A stretch of DNA of 64,000 nt from Bog-473 sp963745665 (lineage in GTDB: Bacteria; Actinomycetota; Acidimicrobiia; Acidimicrobiales; RAAP-2). The position numbers and the translations under genes are program-made. Positions 43,138 to 51,207 of the stretch are shown here, one piece after another; the stretch's first letter is position 1, and each line of letters starts with the position of its first letter. The notes under the pieces were generated by a model that had not been told where the DNA came from, did no database searches, and worked only from the letters and a program-made list of their open reading frames with translations. The stretch is from positions 2,409,012 to 2,473,011 of the forward strand of contig CAVUYE010000002.1 in NCBI GenBank assembly GCA_963745665.1. The letters are read 5' to 3'.

Positions 43138-43602
43138 CCCAATAGAGGGGCCCGTTTCTGTCGATCTCTGCCTTCGTCGGAGAAATCCACACAAGCGGGG
43201 GAAAGGCTGTGGAGGACAGCAATCTGATGCGTCGATCCGCGTGCAGAAACGGATTCACGCAACGATCGACGAGCGCGGCAGCGCGAACCCGGCACAATTC
43301 TCTTCGCGGAGGGCCGAGATCGCCCGCCATTTCAATCGATCCATGCGCGCTCCTACCGCATTGAGGCGACCGTTCATGAATGCCCGCGCACACCTGCCGG
43401 TCTCGAGCGCGCGCGACGAAGAGGAAGGGTCGAGACGTCGGCAGCGACCCCGGCTGAACTTCCCTCGGTGCGAACCCCCGAGGGCCCCCCTCGACCGGAC
43501 GCCCTGCCGGTGCGCCAGCCCCCTGGCCAGGTTGGGCGCTTGTCACACCCTTGATTCCCGTTCACTGGGATTGGCAAACCCCAACGGGGCGAATGTGACG
43601 AA
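43138..43602. other. Intergenic region without supported genes (465 bp)
   Basis: Between convergent genes for LigD-Pol and the isocitrate-dehydrogenase-like protein. It has a CGAGGG/CCCTCG hairpin at 43479-43493 with a 3-nt loop and no T-run. Open frames here have shadow-like composition. Confidence 0.5.
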
Positions 43603-44691
43603 TCAGTCTCGTGCGCCGGCACGCAGGCGGAGCAGGACCTCGTCGACGACCTCCGAAGTAGAGGCCTCCCCACCCAGATCGAAGGTCCGGATCCCGTCCG
43701 CTGCTGTGCCGAGCGTGGCCAGGCGGATGCCGGCGGCGGCCTCGGCCACCGCGGCATCGCCGCGTGCCGCATGATCGAGCACGGCGGCGCAGGCCAGCAG
43801 CATGGCCATCGGATTGGCGACGTTCTTGCCCATGAGGGAGGGCGCCGTTCCGTGGGGCGCCTCTGCCATGGCCACAATCGGGCGTAGCTCGTCATCGAGC
43901 GCCAGCAGGACGGACTCGGCGCCGGCGATGGAGCCGAAAAGGGCCAAAACGAGATCGGACAGGCAGTCCCCGTCACGATTCAAGGCCGGGACCACGAGGG
44001 GGTTGGCGTTCGACTCGGTGATCAAACCCGCATAGGCGGCGTCGATCAGCGTCGGGCGATAGGGCACAGCGGGATAGCGCACCGCTGCGGCATCCATCTC
44101 CTCCTTCAGCATTCCCTCGTAGACGGTGGAGACGGTCCACTTCGGACCTCCGTATACGCACGCATCCATCTGCGTAGCCGTCACGAACGAGAACTCCGCG
44201 ACGGAGCGGCAGATCGAACGGTCTATCCGCTCGGTTCGCCACGCCTGCTCGGTCACGCCGCCCGGATCGCCCGTCCGGTGCTCCTCCGCACCGTACGCGT
44301 CTCCCACGGCCATCCGGACGACCACAATCGGGTGGACCACGGACGCCGGCGGGGCCACCCCGGGGATCCGCCGACCCGTCCGCACGATGACCGAGCCGTT
44401 CACGCCTTCGCGCAGGATTCGATTCGGACTGCCGACGTCACCGGTCGTCTCGGGTGTGATGGTGGCGGCCTTGAGCCCCAGACCCGTTTGCCGCATGGCG
44501 GCGGCGGCCTCGCGGACGACCTCGTTGGCAGTGGCGCGACGATTGCCCAGGGACAGGTCGAACCGCACCAGTTCGATATCGAACCCGAGGACTACAGGGT
44601 CGAGCACCCGCAGGGCTTCATCGAGCAGTTCCTGCCCCGTCTCGTCGCCGTCGCACACGACGATCTGGCGGGCCGCTGACACGGGGTTCAC
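43603..44691 (-). CDS. Isocitrate/isopropylmalate dehydrogenase-superfamily protein
   Basis: 362 residues of a beta-decarboxylating dehydrogenase. QIVVCDGDETGQELLDEAL replaces the usual GDGIGxE start. The middle has KWTVSTVYEGMLKEEMD and LIDAAYAGLI, and the C-terminal part NRDGDCLSDLVLALFGSIAG and EAPHGTAPSLMGKNVANPMAM, with cofactor-site HGTAP and metal Asp in DGDxxSD. The pattern resembles NADP-isocitrate dehydrogenases of the dimeric type as much as IMDH, but it is divergent. I chose GTG 44691; the longer frame to 44910 overlaps the next gene. The substrate is uncertain. Confidence 0.8.
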   Translation of the reverse strand: MNPVSAARQIVVCDGDETGQELLDEALRVLDPVVLGFDIELVRFDLSLGNRRATANEVVREAAAAMRQTGLGLKAATITPETTGDVGSPNRILREGVNGSVIVRTGRRIPGVAPPASVVHPIVVVRMAVGDAYGAEEHRTGDPGGVTEQAWRTERIDRSICRSVAEFSFVTATQMDACVYGGPKWTVSTVYEGMLKEEMDAAAVRYPAVPYRPTLIDAAYAGLITESNANPLVVPALNRDGDCLSDLVLALFGSIAGAESVLLALDDELRPIVAMAEAPHGTAPSLMGKNVANPMAMLLACAAVLDHAARGDAAVAEAAAGIRLATLGTAADGIRTFDLGGEASTSEVVDEVLLRLRAGARD

Positions 44692-44737
44692 AGTCGCGCG
44701 AAATGGCGGCGCGTGCCAAAACGCTCGCGGGGCGACC

Positions 44738-46075
44738 TCAGATCCACGCGCTCCGCGTGGGAGGCATGCCGCTCCGGCCCTCCGGACCCGGGACCACGCC
44801 CAGGACCTGATGGATGGAGATCCCGCCGTCTTCGAACCCGTTGGCCGAGGCGGCCATGTACAGCAACCAGACGCGGGCCCGCCGCACCCCGACTTCAGCC
44901 ACGGCCGCATCCCACTGCCGCTGGAGGTTCGCGACCCAGGCTCTCAGGGTCTTGGCGTAGTGCTCGCGAAGAGATTCGACGTCACGTACCTCGAAGCCAG
45001 CCTCCTCCATGGACAAGACGACCTGGCCGACGTCGATGAGTTCGCCGTCGGGGAACACGTAGCGGCCGATGAAGGACCGTGGCCCGATGCGCGTGCCACC
45101 CACGCTGGAGATGGCGTGGTTGAGCAACCGGCCCTCTGGCCCAAGAAGCCGGCGCATGGTCGCGAAGTACTCCGCGCTCTTGGAGGAGCCCACGTGCTCG
45201 AACATGCCGACAGATGCAATACCGTCAAAGGGGCCGTCCCGCAGATCCCGGTAGTCCTGCAGTCGGATCTCGACCCGCTTCTCCAATCCGGCCGCAGCGA
45301 TCCGATCGCGACCCCACCCGGCCTGAGCCGGGCTGAGCGTGACCCCCACGACTCGGGCCCCGTAGTGGCGGGCCGCATGGATGGCGAAGCTGCCCCAACC
45401 GCACCCCACGTCGAGGATGCGCTGACCCGTCCCTTCGGCCAATCCGAGTTTGTGGCAGACAAGGTCGTGCTTCGATTCCTGTGCGGCCTCCAGTGCCTCG
45501 ACCCCGGGCGCAAACCGGGCGCACGAATAGGTCATCGCGGGCCCGAGCACCATGGCGTAGAAGTCGTTGCTGACGTCGTAGTGGTGTTGCACCGCCTGTG
45601 CATCGCGAGTCCGCGAATGCAGCCGGCCCCGCGGTGCTGCCTCCTCTGGTGGCGGCGGGAGCGGCCGGCCGATGACCCCGAGACGACGCGCCGCCTGCAG
45701 CGCCTGCCAGGGCACTCGAGAGCCGACATGAATGCGGTCCGGAGACGCGGCGTGCAGTGTCGCGAGCAGTCCGAAGATGTCGCCGTCGAAGGCCAGGTCA
45801 CCCATCACGAAGGAGCGGGCCAGACCCAGCTCGCCGGGCGACCAGAGCAGCCGCTGCACGGCGTCGGGTGAGCGCACCTGCAGCGTGTCGCCGTGCAACG
45901 GCCCGAGAGATGTGCCATCCCAGAACTGGAACCTCACCGGCGGCGGGCCACGGAAGAAGTGGGCCAGGAGCGGGGCCACCGCCGCCGCCGCTCCACCACC
46001 GGGAACCGGCTCGTGGGTTCTGGACTGCTGCTGGGGCCGCAATGGGCGCGGCCTGGAAAGAAGGTCCGATCGCAT
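44738..46075 (-). CDS. cfa: Cyclopropane-fatty-acyl-phospholipid synthase / methyltransferase
   Basis: 445 residues. The N-terminal domain (about residues 20-160) binds the lipid; the catalytic domain starts HHYDVSNDFYAMVLGPAMTYSCARF, with the CFA signature. The SAM loop is ILDVGCGWGSFAIHAARHYGARVVGVTLSPAQ. IASVGMFEHVG and VVLSMEEAGFEVRDVESLREHYAKTL follow. It adds a methylene or methyl group to unsaturated acyl chains in membrane phospholipids. ATG 46075 has AGGAGA upstream; GTG 46078 is one codon earlier. Confidence 0.93.
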   Translation of the reverse strand: MRSDLLSRPRPLRPQQQSRTHEPVPGGGAAAAVAPLLAHFFRGPPPVRFQFWDGTSLGPLHGDTLQVRSPDAVQRLLWSPGELGLARSFVMGDLAFDGDIFGLLATLHAASPDRIHVGSRVPWQALQAARRLGVIGRPLPPPPEEAAPRGRLHSRTRDAQAVQHHYDVSNDFYAMVLGPAMTYSCARFAPGVEALEAAQESKHDLVCHKLGLAEGTGQRILDVGCGWGSFAIHAARHYGARVVGVTLSPAQAGWGRDRIAAAGLEKRVEIRLQDYRDLRDGPFDGIASVGMFEHVGSSKSAEYFATMRRLLGPEGRLLNHAISSVGGTRIGPRSFIGRYVFPDGELIDVGQVVLSMEEAGFEVRDVESLREHYAKTLRAWVANLQRQWDAAVAEVGVRRARVWLLYMAASANGFEDGGISIHQVLGVVPGPEGRSGMPPTRSAWI

Positions 46076-46159
46076 CACTGTCTCCTGATCAACGGCTCTT
46101 GAATTCTAGACCGTGAATGGAAGACCTCGTTCGGGGAAAGGTACGCGTCAGAGGATCGG

Positions 46160-46918
46160 ATGTCAGACGAACGGACGGCCGAACCGGCCACAGGAACCCC
46201 GGGGCAGCGTGCCCTCGGAGCCATGGAGAGCGCTGTTCGACGCGCCCGTGAGTCGGCGGGCGCCCCTCCCCTGCCCTCCTCCCCCCCACCCGAGGCCCGG
46301 CCTGCGACGAGACCTGTCGTCGCCGCACCTCCGCGAGAGGAGAGGCGGCCGCCGGTTCCGCCCGAGCGGACACGACCACCCGCACCGTCCGGTGCAACGC
46401 CGCCGCCGGCCCGCCCTGACCGCTGGTTGATGGGGACCGTCGCCGTCGTCGCTGTCCTCGTCGGGGCGGCCGCCATCGCGTTGATTGTCTCGTTGACCAG
46501 CAGCTCGGCTCCGTCGTCCTCGACGGCCGCCACCTCGGTCCGGACGACCAATGTGCCGTTGCACGCACCGTCGACACACCCTCGGACCGGTGCCGCGCCC
46601 ACGACGACCGCCACCACCTCCACCCCGACGACTTCCACGTCGACCACCGTGGCCGTTGCTCCAGCCGGCCCGCCCGTGATCTCCTCGTTGCGTCCCGCGA
46701 ACGGTTCAGCAGGCCAGAGCGTGCTGGTTTCCGGCGCCAACTTCTTGAGCACCAGCGGTCAGATCGTGGCGACCTTCAACGGCCAGGTGGCGCCGACCAG
46801 TTGTCCCGCGCAGAACACCTGCACGGTGACCGTGCCGCCGTCCACCGCGCCGTCGGCTCAGGTGGTCATCACCACTGCGGGCGGCGCGTCCAATGCGCAG
46901 ACCTTCACCTACGGCTGA
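46160..46918 (+). CDS. Membrane-anchored protein with Thr-rich stalk and IPT/TIG domain
   Basis: 252 residues. The first 90 residues are Pro/Arg-rich and cytoplasmic; one membrane helix follows (about 91-112, WLMGTVAVVAVLVGAAAIALIV). Then comes a Ser/Thr-rich stalk (to about 165), and the C-terminal domain PPVISSLRPANGSAGQSVLVSGANF to QVVITTAGGASNAQTFTYG. That domain has the IPT/TIG immunoglobulin-like pattern with one Cys pair (SCPAQNTC). It is a type II surface protein of unknown role. Its stop overlaps the convergent phosphoribosyltransferase by 10 bp. Confidence 0.8.
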   Translation: MSDERTAEPATGTPGQRALGAMESAVRRARESAGAPPLPSSPPPEARPATRPVVAAPPREERRPPVPPERTRPPAPSGATPPPARPDRWLMGTVAVVAVLVGAAAIALIVSLTSSSAPSSSTAATSVRTTNVPLHAPSTHPRTGAAPTTTATTSTPTTSTSTTVAVAPAGPPVISSLRPANGSAGQSVLVSGANFLSTSGQIVATFNGQVAPTSCPAQNTCTVTVPPSTAPSAQVVITTAGGASNAQTFTYG

Positions 46919-47547
46919 GCGCGCCCGAGCAGTTCGCTGACCTCGTCATCAGTTGTCGGGGAGAAGTCGGCGTAGAACTCGCCCACAGCCGGAAATGGAT
47001 CCGGGCAGGCAACGCAGAGCACCTCGTCGCACACGCCTTGAAGCGCCGCCACAGTGGCTTTGGGCGCGACAGGGACAGCAAGGACTATCTGCGACGCGCC
47101 GAGCGCACGGGCGACCTGGCAAGCGGCGCGTGCGGTCGAGCCGGTGGCGATCCCGTCGTCCACTATCACGGCGCGCCGACCCTGCAGGTCGAGCCGGGCG
47201 CGGCCCTCCCGATACCGTTGAGCCCGCCGATTGAGCTCGTCACGCTCCCGCCGCGCAATCGCCTCGAGTTCGACCGCGCTGATGCCGCTCGACCCGACGA
47301 TCGCCTCGTTCTCCACTCGCACGCCGTCCTCGCCGATGGCCCCCATCGCCAGCTCGGGCTGGAACGGGACGCCCAGCTTTCGCACGACGATGACGTCGAG
47401 GGGCGCGCCCAGAGCGACGCTCACTTCGGCGGCGACGGGAACGCCCCCTCGGGGCAGCCCGAGGACGACAGTCCGGCCTCCGCCGAGGCCGGCGGCCCGC
47501 ACCACCTGGGCCAGGTGGTGACCGGCGTCCACACGATTGCGGAACAT
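46909..47547 (-). CDS. Phosphoribosyltransferase-family protein
   Basis: 212 residues. VVLGLPRGGVPVAAEVSVALG and the PRPP-binding loop AVIVDDGIATGSTARAAC (DDGIATGST) define the family; APLDVIVVRKLGVPFQPELAMGAIGEDG is the usual N-terminal hood. Such stand-alone proteins are common in actinobacteria, often beside hydrolase or DNA-repair genes, and have no agreed substrate. I start at ATG 47547, which has GGAGG 8 nt upstream; ATG 47553 is in frame but too close to that site. It is divergent from the HicA-like gene at 47695. Confidence 0.88.
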   Translation of the reverse strand: MFRNRVDAGHHLAQVVRAAGLGGGRTVVLGLPRGGVPVAAEVSVALGAPLDVIVVRKLGVPFQPELAMGAIGEDGVRVENEAIVGSSGISAVELEAIARRERDELNRRAQRYREGRARLDLQGRRAVIVDDGIATGSTARAACQVARALGASQIVLAVPVAPKATVAALQGVCDEVLCVACPDPFPAVGEFYADFSPTTDDEVSELLGRAQP

Positions 47548-47657
47548 CGTCATCACCTCCTCGAGAGGTGCAGTCTTCCCCCCTCCCGTCGGCACCACCA
47601 GATTCCGGCCAGCCGCCCTCTCTGCCTGCGGCGACAGGTGCCAGGATGGTCCAACGG

Positions 47658-47689
47658 GTCCTTCGCCCCGCTGCGAAGGACGAGAGGAG
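47658..47689 (+). promoter_or_regulatory. Hairpin plus GAGAGGAG leader before HicA-like gene
   Basis: GTCCTTCG (47658-47665) and CGAAGGAC (47674-47681) form a perfect 8-bp stem with an 8-nt loop. GAGAGGAG follows directly and is the ribosome-binding site. The arrangement repeats that at 27680. Confidence 0.45.
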
Positions 47690-47694
47690 TGCTG

Positions 47695-47976
47695 ATGGCA
47701 GAGCCCGAACGCCTGAACAATCATCAGCGGGACACGTTGGCGCAGATCTTCAATCATCCGCTGAGCCACAACATCGAGTGGCACTCGGTCCTCTCCCTCC
47801 TGGACTCGGTGGCCACCGTCCAGGAGACACACAAGGGTCACGTCCTGGCGACTATCGGGGAGGTCAGCCAGACGTTCGACCCGCAACGCCACAAGGACAT
47901 CGACGCCGATCAGTTGACGAATCTCCGCCGTCTCCTCCGCAAAGCGGGATACGGGCCCGGAGAGGTTCCGGCGTAA
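47695..47976 (+). CDS. Small HicA-like protein (solo paralogue of 27707)
   Basis: 93 residues. NNHQRDTLAQIFNHPLSHNIEW, VLSLLDSVATV, IGEVSQTFDPQRHKDID and LTNLRRLLRKAGY match the protein at 27707 along the whole length, with the HP-SHN-EW and LRR-L-AGY positions kept and the middle strand freely variable. GAGAGGAG is placed well before ATG 47695. No eRF1-like partner follows; the ROK kinase is 41 bp downstream. The fold recalls HicA/dsRNA-binding domains; activity is unproven. Confidence 0.75.
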   Translation: MAEPERLNNHQRDTLAQIFNHPLSHNIEWHSVLSLLDSVATVQETHKGHVLATIGEVSQTFDPQRHKDIDADQLTNLRRLLRKAGYGPGEVPA

Positions 47977-48017
47977 GCAGGACAGGGAAGACTGTCGAGC
48001 ATGAGGTTTTCGAAGTG

Positions 48018-48911
48018 ATGCGGCCCGTCCTGGCAGCTGATGTCGGCGGGACGCAGATGCGCGCCGCCCTGGTGGACGACAAGGGCCGGGTTCTGCTCCG
48101 TCGATCGGTCCCCACCCCCGCAGAAGCGGACGTTCCGGCATCACTGACCGACCTCATCGCTTCCGTGGCGGTGGAGCGTGACCATGGTGCGCCTTCGCAC
48201 GCCGTCGTGGGACTCCCCGGGGCGGTCGACTACGACGCGGGTCGCCTCTTGTGGGCGCCCCACCTGCCTCCGCAGTGGCCCGACCTGCTGTCCACCGATG
48301 GCTTGACCGAGCATCTCGGTCTCCCGGTCAGCATCGCCAACGACGCCGACCTGGCGGCGGTCGGCGAGGCATGGTTCGGTGCCGGCGCGGAGAGTCACGC
48401 TGTCGGTTTTCTGACCATTTCGACCGGCATCGGCGCAGGAGTTGTCCACGGTGGGCGCCTGCTGCGCGGCCCCCGCTCACTGGCCGAAGTCGGCCACGTT
48501 GTCATCGACTGGCGCGCCTGGGTAGACGGCGAGCCGTCGACCCTCGAAGAACTGGGATCAGGAAGCGGCGTCGCCCGGCTCGCGCTGCAGGCGGGACTTG
48601 GGACGCTCGGAGCCCGCGAGGTCCAAGCACGCGCGGCGGCGGGGGAGACGCGGGCGGTCGCCATTTGGCAACAGGCGATCGCGGCCTGCGCCGCGGGTGT
48701 GTCGAATCTCGTCATGTCCTTCTATCCGAGCACCGTCGTCATCGGCGGTGGCCTGGGACGGCGAGACGACTTCTTCGGGCCGCTCCGTGAGATGGTGCTG
48801 CAGCGACCGGGTCACCACCCCGCCGACCTCACGATCGTCCGCTCCACGCTCGGTGACGATGCCGGGCTGTCCGGCGCCGCCGCATGGCTGGGAGCGACCT
48901 CCTCGCACTGA
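48018..48911 (+). CDS. ROK-family sugar kinase (glucokinase-like) lacking the zinc motif
   Basis: 297 residues. LAADVGGTQMRAALVDDKG is the phosphate-1 loop, IANDADLAAVGEAWFGAG carries the catalytic Asp, and ISTGIGAGVVHGG and VIGGGLG complete the fold. AEVGHVVIDWRAW holds the ROK His, but the CxCGxxGCLE zinc cluster that normally follows is missing (WVDGEPSTLEELGSGSG). It may phosphorylate glucose or another hexose, possibly one brought in by the sugar ABC operon that follows on the same strand. Confidence 0.88.
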   Translation: MRPVLAADVGGTQMRAALVDDKGRVLLRRSVPTPAEADVPASLTDLIASVAVERDHGAPSHAVVGLPGAVDYDAGRLLWAPHLPPQWPDLLSTDGLTEHLGLPVSIANDADLAAVGEAWFGAGAESHAVGFLTISTGIGAGVVHGGRLLRGPRSLAEVGHVVIDWRAWVDGEPSTLEELGSGSGVARLALQAGLGTLGAREVQARAAAGETRAVAIWQQAIAACAAGVSNLVMSFYPSTVVIGGGLGRRDDFFGPLREMVLQRPGHHPADLTIVRSTLGDDAGLSGAAAWLGATSSH

Positions 48912-48986
48912 CCGAACCGCTCACCGTGCCCGAACAACCGTTCACAGGAAATGCCCACCATCGGCCGCGAGACCTCGGTATGGTTC

Positions 48987-49030
48987 TTGAACTTGAAACA
49001 AAACTGCAATACAACCCGTCACATACGGGT
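48987..49030 (+). promoter_or_regulatory. Promoter and possible operator of the sugar ABC operon
   Basis: TTGAAC (48987-48992) and TACAAC (49010-49015) are spaced 17 bp, as -35 and -10. ACCCGT (49014-49019) and ACGGGT (49025-49030) form a 6-bp inverted repeat with a 5-nt gap overlapping the start region, as for a LacI- or ROK-type repressor. No such regulator gene is adjacent. Confidence 0.45.
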
Positions 49031-49089
49031 AGAACGCAGGAAGCAGGGGGCTCGCTCAAAGGGGCGATTCCAGGACCAAAGGAGACAAT

Positions 49090-50286
49090 GTGCGTTTCAG
49101 CAGGGCAGGCATTCTCGGGGGGCTCTCCCTCGTGTTGTCGGCGACGCTGGTCAGTGCTGGGGGTGGGGTGGCTTCGGCCTCTGTTCGCGTAAGCGGACCC
49201 TCCGGTATTTCGACCACTTCGTTCACCAACAACTTCAGCGCCATGAAGCAGTTCAAATCTCTGGCTGCGGCCGGAAAGGGCAAGGTCGCCGCGATCCTGC
49301 CCGACACGGTCAGTTCGACCCGTTATGTCGAGTTTGACGAGCCGGACATCACCAAGGCACTCCAGACAGCCGGACTGAGCTCGTCCCAGTACGTGGTGCA
49401 GAACGCGCTCGGCAGCGATGCCACTCAGCTGACCGATGCGCAGACGGACATCTCGAACGGAGCGACGGTGCTCCTGGTCGACCCACTGGACTCCGGGGTA
49501 GGAGCGCAGATTGAGAGCTACGCCAAGGCTCGCGGTGTCAAGGTGATCGACTACGACCGGCTCACCCTCGGCGGCAGCCGCGCCTACTACGTCAGCTTCA
49601 ACAACGTGAAGGTCGGCCAGCTCATCGGCCAGGGCCTCGTGAGCTGCGTGTCCGCCTGGCACATCAAGAAGCCACAAGTCGTCGTCATGCACGGCGCGGT
49701 GACGGACAACAACGCGACTCTCTTCGCCCAGGGCTACGACGCCGTGATCAACCCGTTCTTCAAGTCGGGGAAGTGGACCGCTGTGGCCCACACCGCCGGC
49801 ACGTGGGACCCGCCAACGGCCGAGACCGAGTTCCAGGCGGTCCTGACCGCGCACTCGAACGTCAACTCGGCACTCATTCCGAACGACGAGACCGGTGCGC
49901 CGATCATCACGTACCTGCAGTCGCTCCACGTGAAGCCCAAGACCTTCCCGACCACGGGACAGGACGCCACGTTGACCGGCCTCGACAACGTGCTCTCCGG
50001 GTACCAGTGCGGCACCGTCTACAAGCCGATCTTCCTGGAGGCTGAGTCTGCGGTGGCCCTGGCCCTCTACCTGCGAGCGGGCGCCAAGCCTCCCGCCGCG
50101 CTGGTGAACGGAACGACCCAGGACACGACGTCCAGCGTCAGCGTCCCGTCGGTGCTCCTGCAGCCCGAGTGGGTGACCACGAAGAACATGGACGCCACAG
50201 TGATCAAGGACAAGTTCGTGCCGGCATCGCAGCTTTGCGCCGGCTCGTACGCGGCCGATTGCAAGGCGGCGGGCATCCCCGGGTAA
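49090..50286 (+). CDS. Sugar ABC transporter substrate-binding protein (XylF/RbsB-like)
   Basis: 398 residues with a GTG start behind AAGGAGA. A signal peptide (about residues 1-30, MRFSRAGILGGLSLVLSATLVSAGG) has no lipobox Cys. The mature protein has the two-lobed periplasmic-binding fold 4: KVAAILPDTVSSTRYVEFDEP, VLLVDPLDSGVGAQIESYAKARGVKVIDYDRL, and YVSFNNVKVGQLIGQGLV. The Asp-Pro-Leu and YDRL parts are typical of xylose-binding relatives. It is first in an SBP-ATPase-permease operon. Confidence 0.92.
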   Translation: MRFSRAGILGGLSLVLSATLVSAGGGVASASVRVSGPSGISTTSFTNNFSAMKQFKSLAAAGKGKVAAILPDTVSSTRYVEFDEPDITKALQTAGLSSSQYVVQNALGSDATQLTDAQTDISNGATVLLVDPLDSGVGAQIESYAKARGVKVIDYDRLTLGGSRAYYVSFNNVKVGQLIGQGLVSCVSAWHIKKPQVVVMHGAVTDNNATLFAQGYDAVINPFFKSGKWTAVAHTAGTWDPPTAETEFQAVLTAHSNVNSALIPNDETGAPIITYLQSLHVKPKTFPTTGQDATLTGLDNVLSGYQCGTVYKPIFLEAESAVALALYLRAGAKPPAALVNGTTQDTTSSVSVPSVLLQPEWVTTKNMDATVIKDKFVPASQLCAGSYAADCKAAGIPG

Positions 50287-50293
50287 CAGACGG

Positions 50294-50313
50294 CAGACCG
50301 GCACGCCGGTCTG
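50294..50313 (+). terminator. Intercistronic hairpin after the binding-protein gene
   Basis: CAGACCGGC and GCCGGTCTG form a 9-bp inverted repeat with 2 nt between arms, 8 nt after the stop codon. No T-run; it may protect the abundant binding-protein mRNA or attenuate read-through. Confidence 0.45.
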
Positions 50314-50344
50314 GGTAATGTCCATCGAAACGATGTAACTTCCA

Positions 50345-50383
50345 GGCCGACCCCCGGTCCCGGTGACGGGGCGGGGGTCGGCC
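50345..50383 (+). terminator. Large GC-rich intercistronic hairpin
   Basis: GGCCGACCCCCG (50345-50356) and CGGGGGTCGGCC (50372-50383) are perfect 12-bp arms; the 15-nt loop itself can pair (CCCG/CGGG). It lies between the binding-protein and ATPase genes and is a likely attenuator or stability element. No T-run follows. Confidence 0.5.
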
Positions 50384-50433
50384 GCTGGAAGCATGCAGAG
50401 ACTCGAGCTGTCGTCGCGATGGGGGCCTACTAC

Positions 50434-51207
50434 ATGACTGAGGATGTACCGCTCCTGGAACTCCGGGGAGTGAGCAAGTCGTTCGGGGCCGTGCAGGCAC
50501 TGGACAAGGTCAACCTCTCCGTTCCGGCGGGCAAGATCACGGCGCTGGTCGGTGACAACGGCGCCGGCAAGTCCGTGACGATCAAGACCATCTCGGGGCT
50601 GTGGCAGCCGACCGAAGGCCAGATCCTCTGGCAGGGCAAGCCGGCCCACATCCACAGTCCGAACGATGCCGAAGCGCTCGGGATCACGACGATCTACCAG
50701 GACCTCGCGCTGTGCGACAACCTGGACATCGTCCAGAACCTGTTCCTCGGCCACGAGAAGCTCCGGCACGGGCTCCTCGACGAGACCGCTATGGAAATCG
50801 AGGCCCGCGAGGTGCTGGCGGACCTCCACGTCACGACCGTCCGTTCCATCCGCCAGCCGGTGGCGTCACTGTCCGGCGGGCAACGCCAGTCCGTCGCCGT
50901 GGCCAAGGCGGTGCTGTCCTCCGCCAAGCTCGTCATCATGGACGAGCCCACGGCCGCACTCGGGGTGGCCCAGACCGAACAGGTCATCGATCTCATCAAA
51001 CGGCTGGCCAGCCAAGGCACGGCCGTCATGGTGGTCTCCCACAACCTGGTCGACGTCTTCGCCGTGGCCGAACAGATCTCGGTCCTCTACCTGGGCCGCC
51101 TGGTGGCGCAAGGACCGGCTTCCGATTTCGACACACAGATGGTGGTCGAATACCAGACGACAGGTCAGTCGACGCGACCGAACGCGCCAGGGGTGGAGGG
51201 AACATGA
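50434..51207 (+). CDS. Sugar ABC transporter ATP-binding protein (single nucleotide domain)
   Basis: 257 residues. Walker A is GDNGAGKSVTIKTISG, the signature SLSGGQRQSVAVAKAV, Walker B VIMDEPTAALG, and the switch His is in VVSHNLVDVF. XylG- and RbsA-type ATPases usually have two domains and about 500 residues; this has one, like the short FrcA/GlcV-style relatives of the same CUT2 group. ATG 50434 has GGGGG 8 nt upstream; ATG 50419 is in frame. The stop overlaps the permease ATG. Confidence 0.93.
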   Translation: MTEDVPLLELRGVSKSFGAVQALDKVNLSVPAGKITALVGDNGAGKSVTIKTISGLWQPTEGQILWQGKPAHIHSPNDAEALGITTIYQDLALCDNLDIVQNLFLGHEKLRHGLLDETAMEIEAREVLADLHVTTVRSIRQPVASLSGGQRQSVAVAKAVLSSAKLVIMDEPTAALGVAQTEQVIDLIKRLASQGTAVMVVSHNLVDVFAVAEQISVLYLGRLVAQGPASDFDTQMVVEYQTTGQSTRPNAPGVEGT

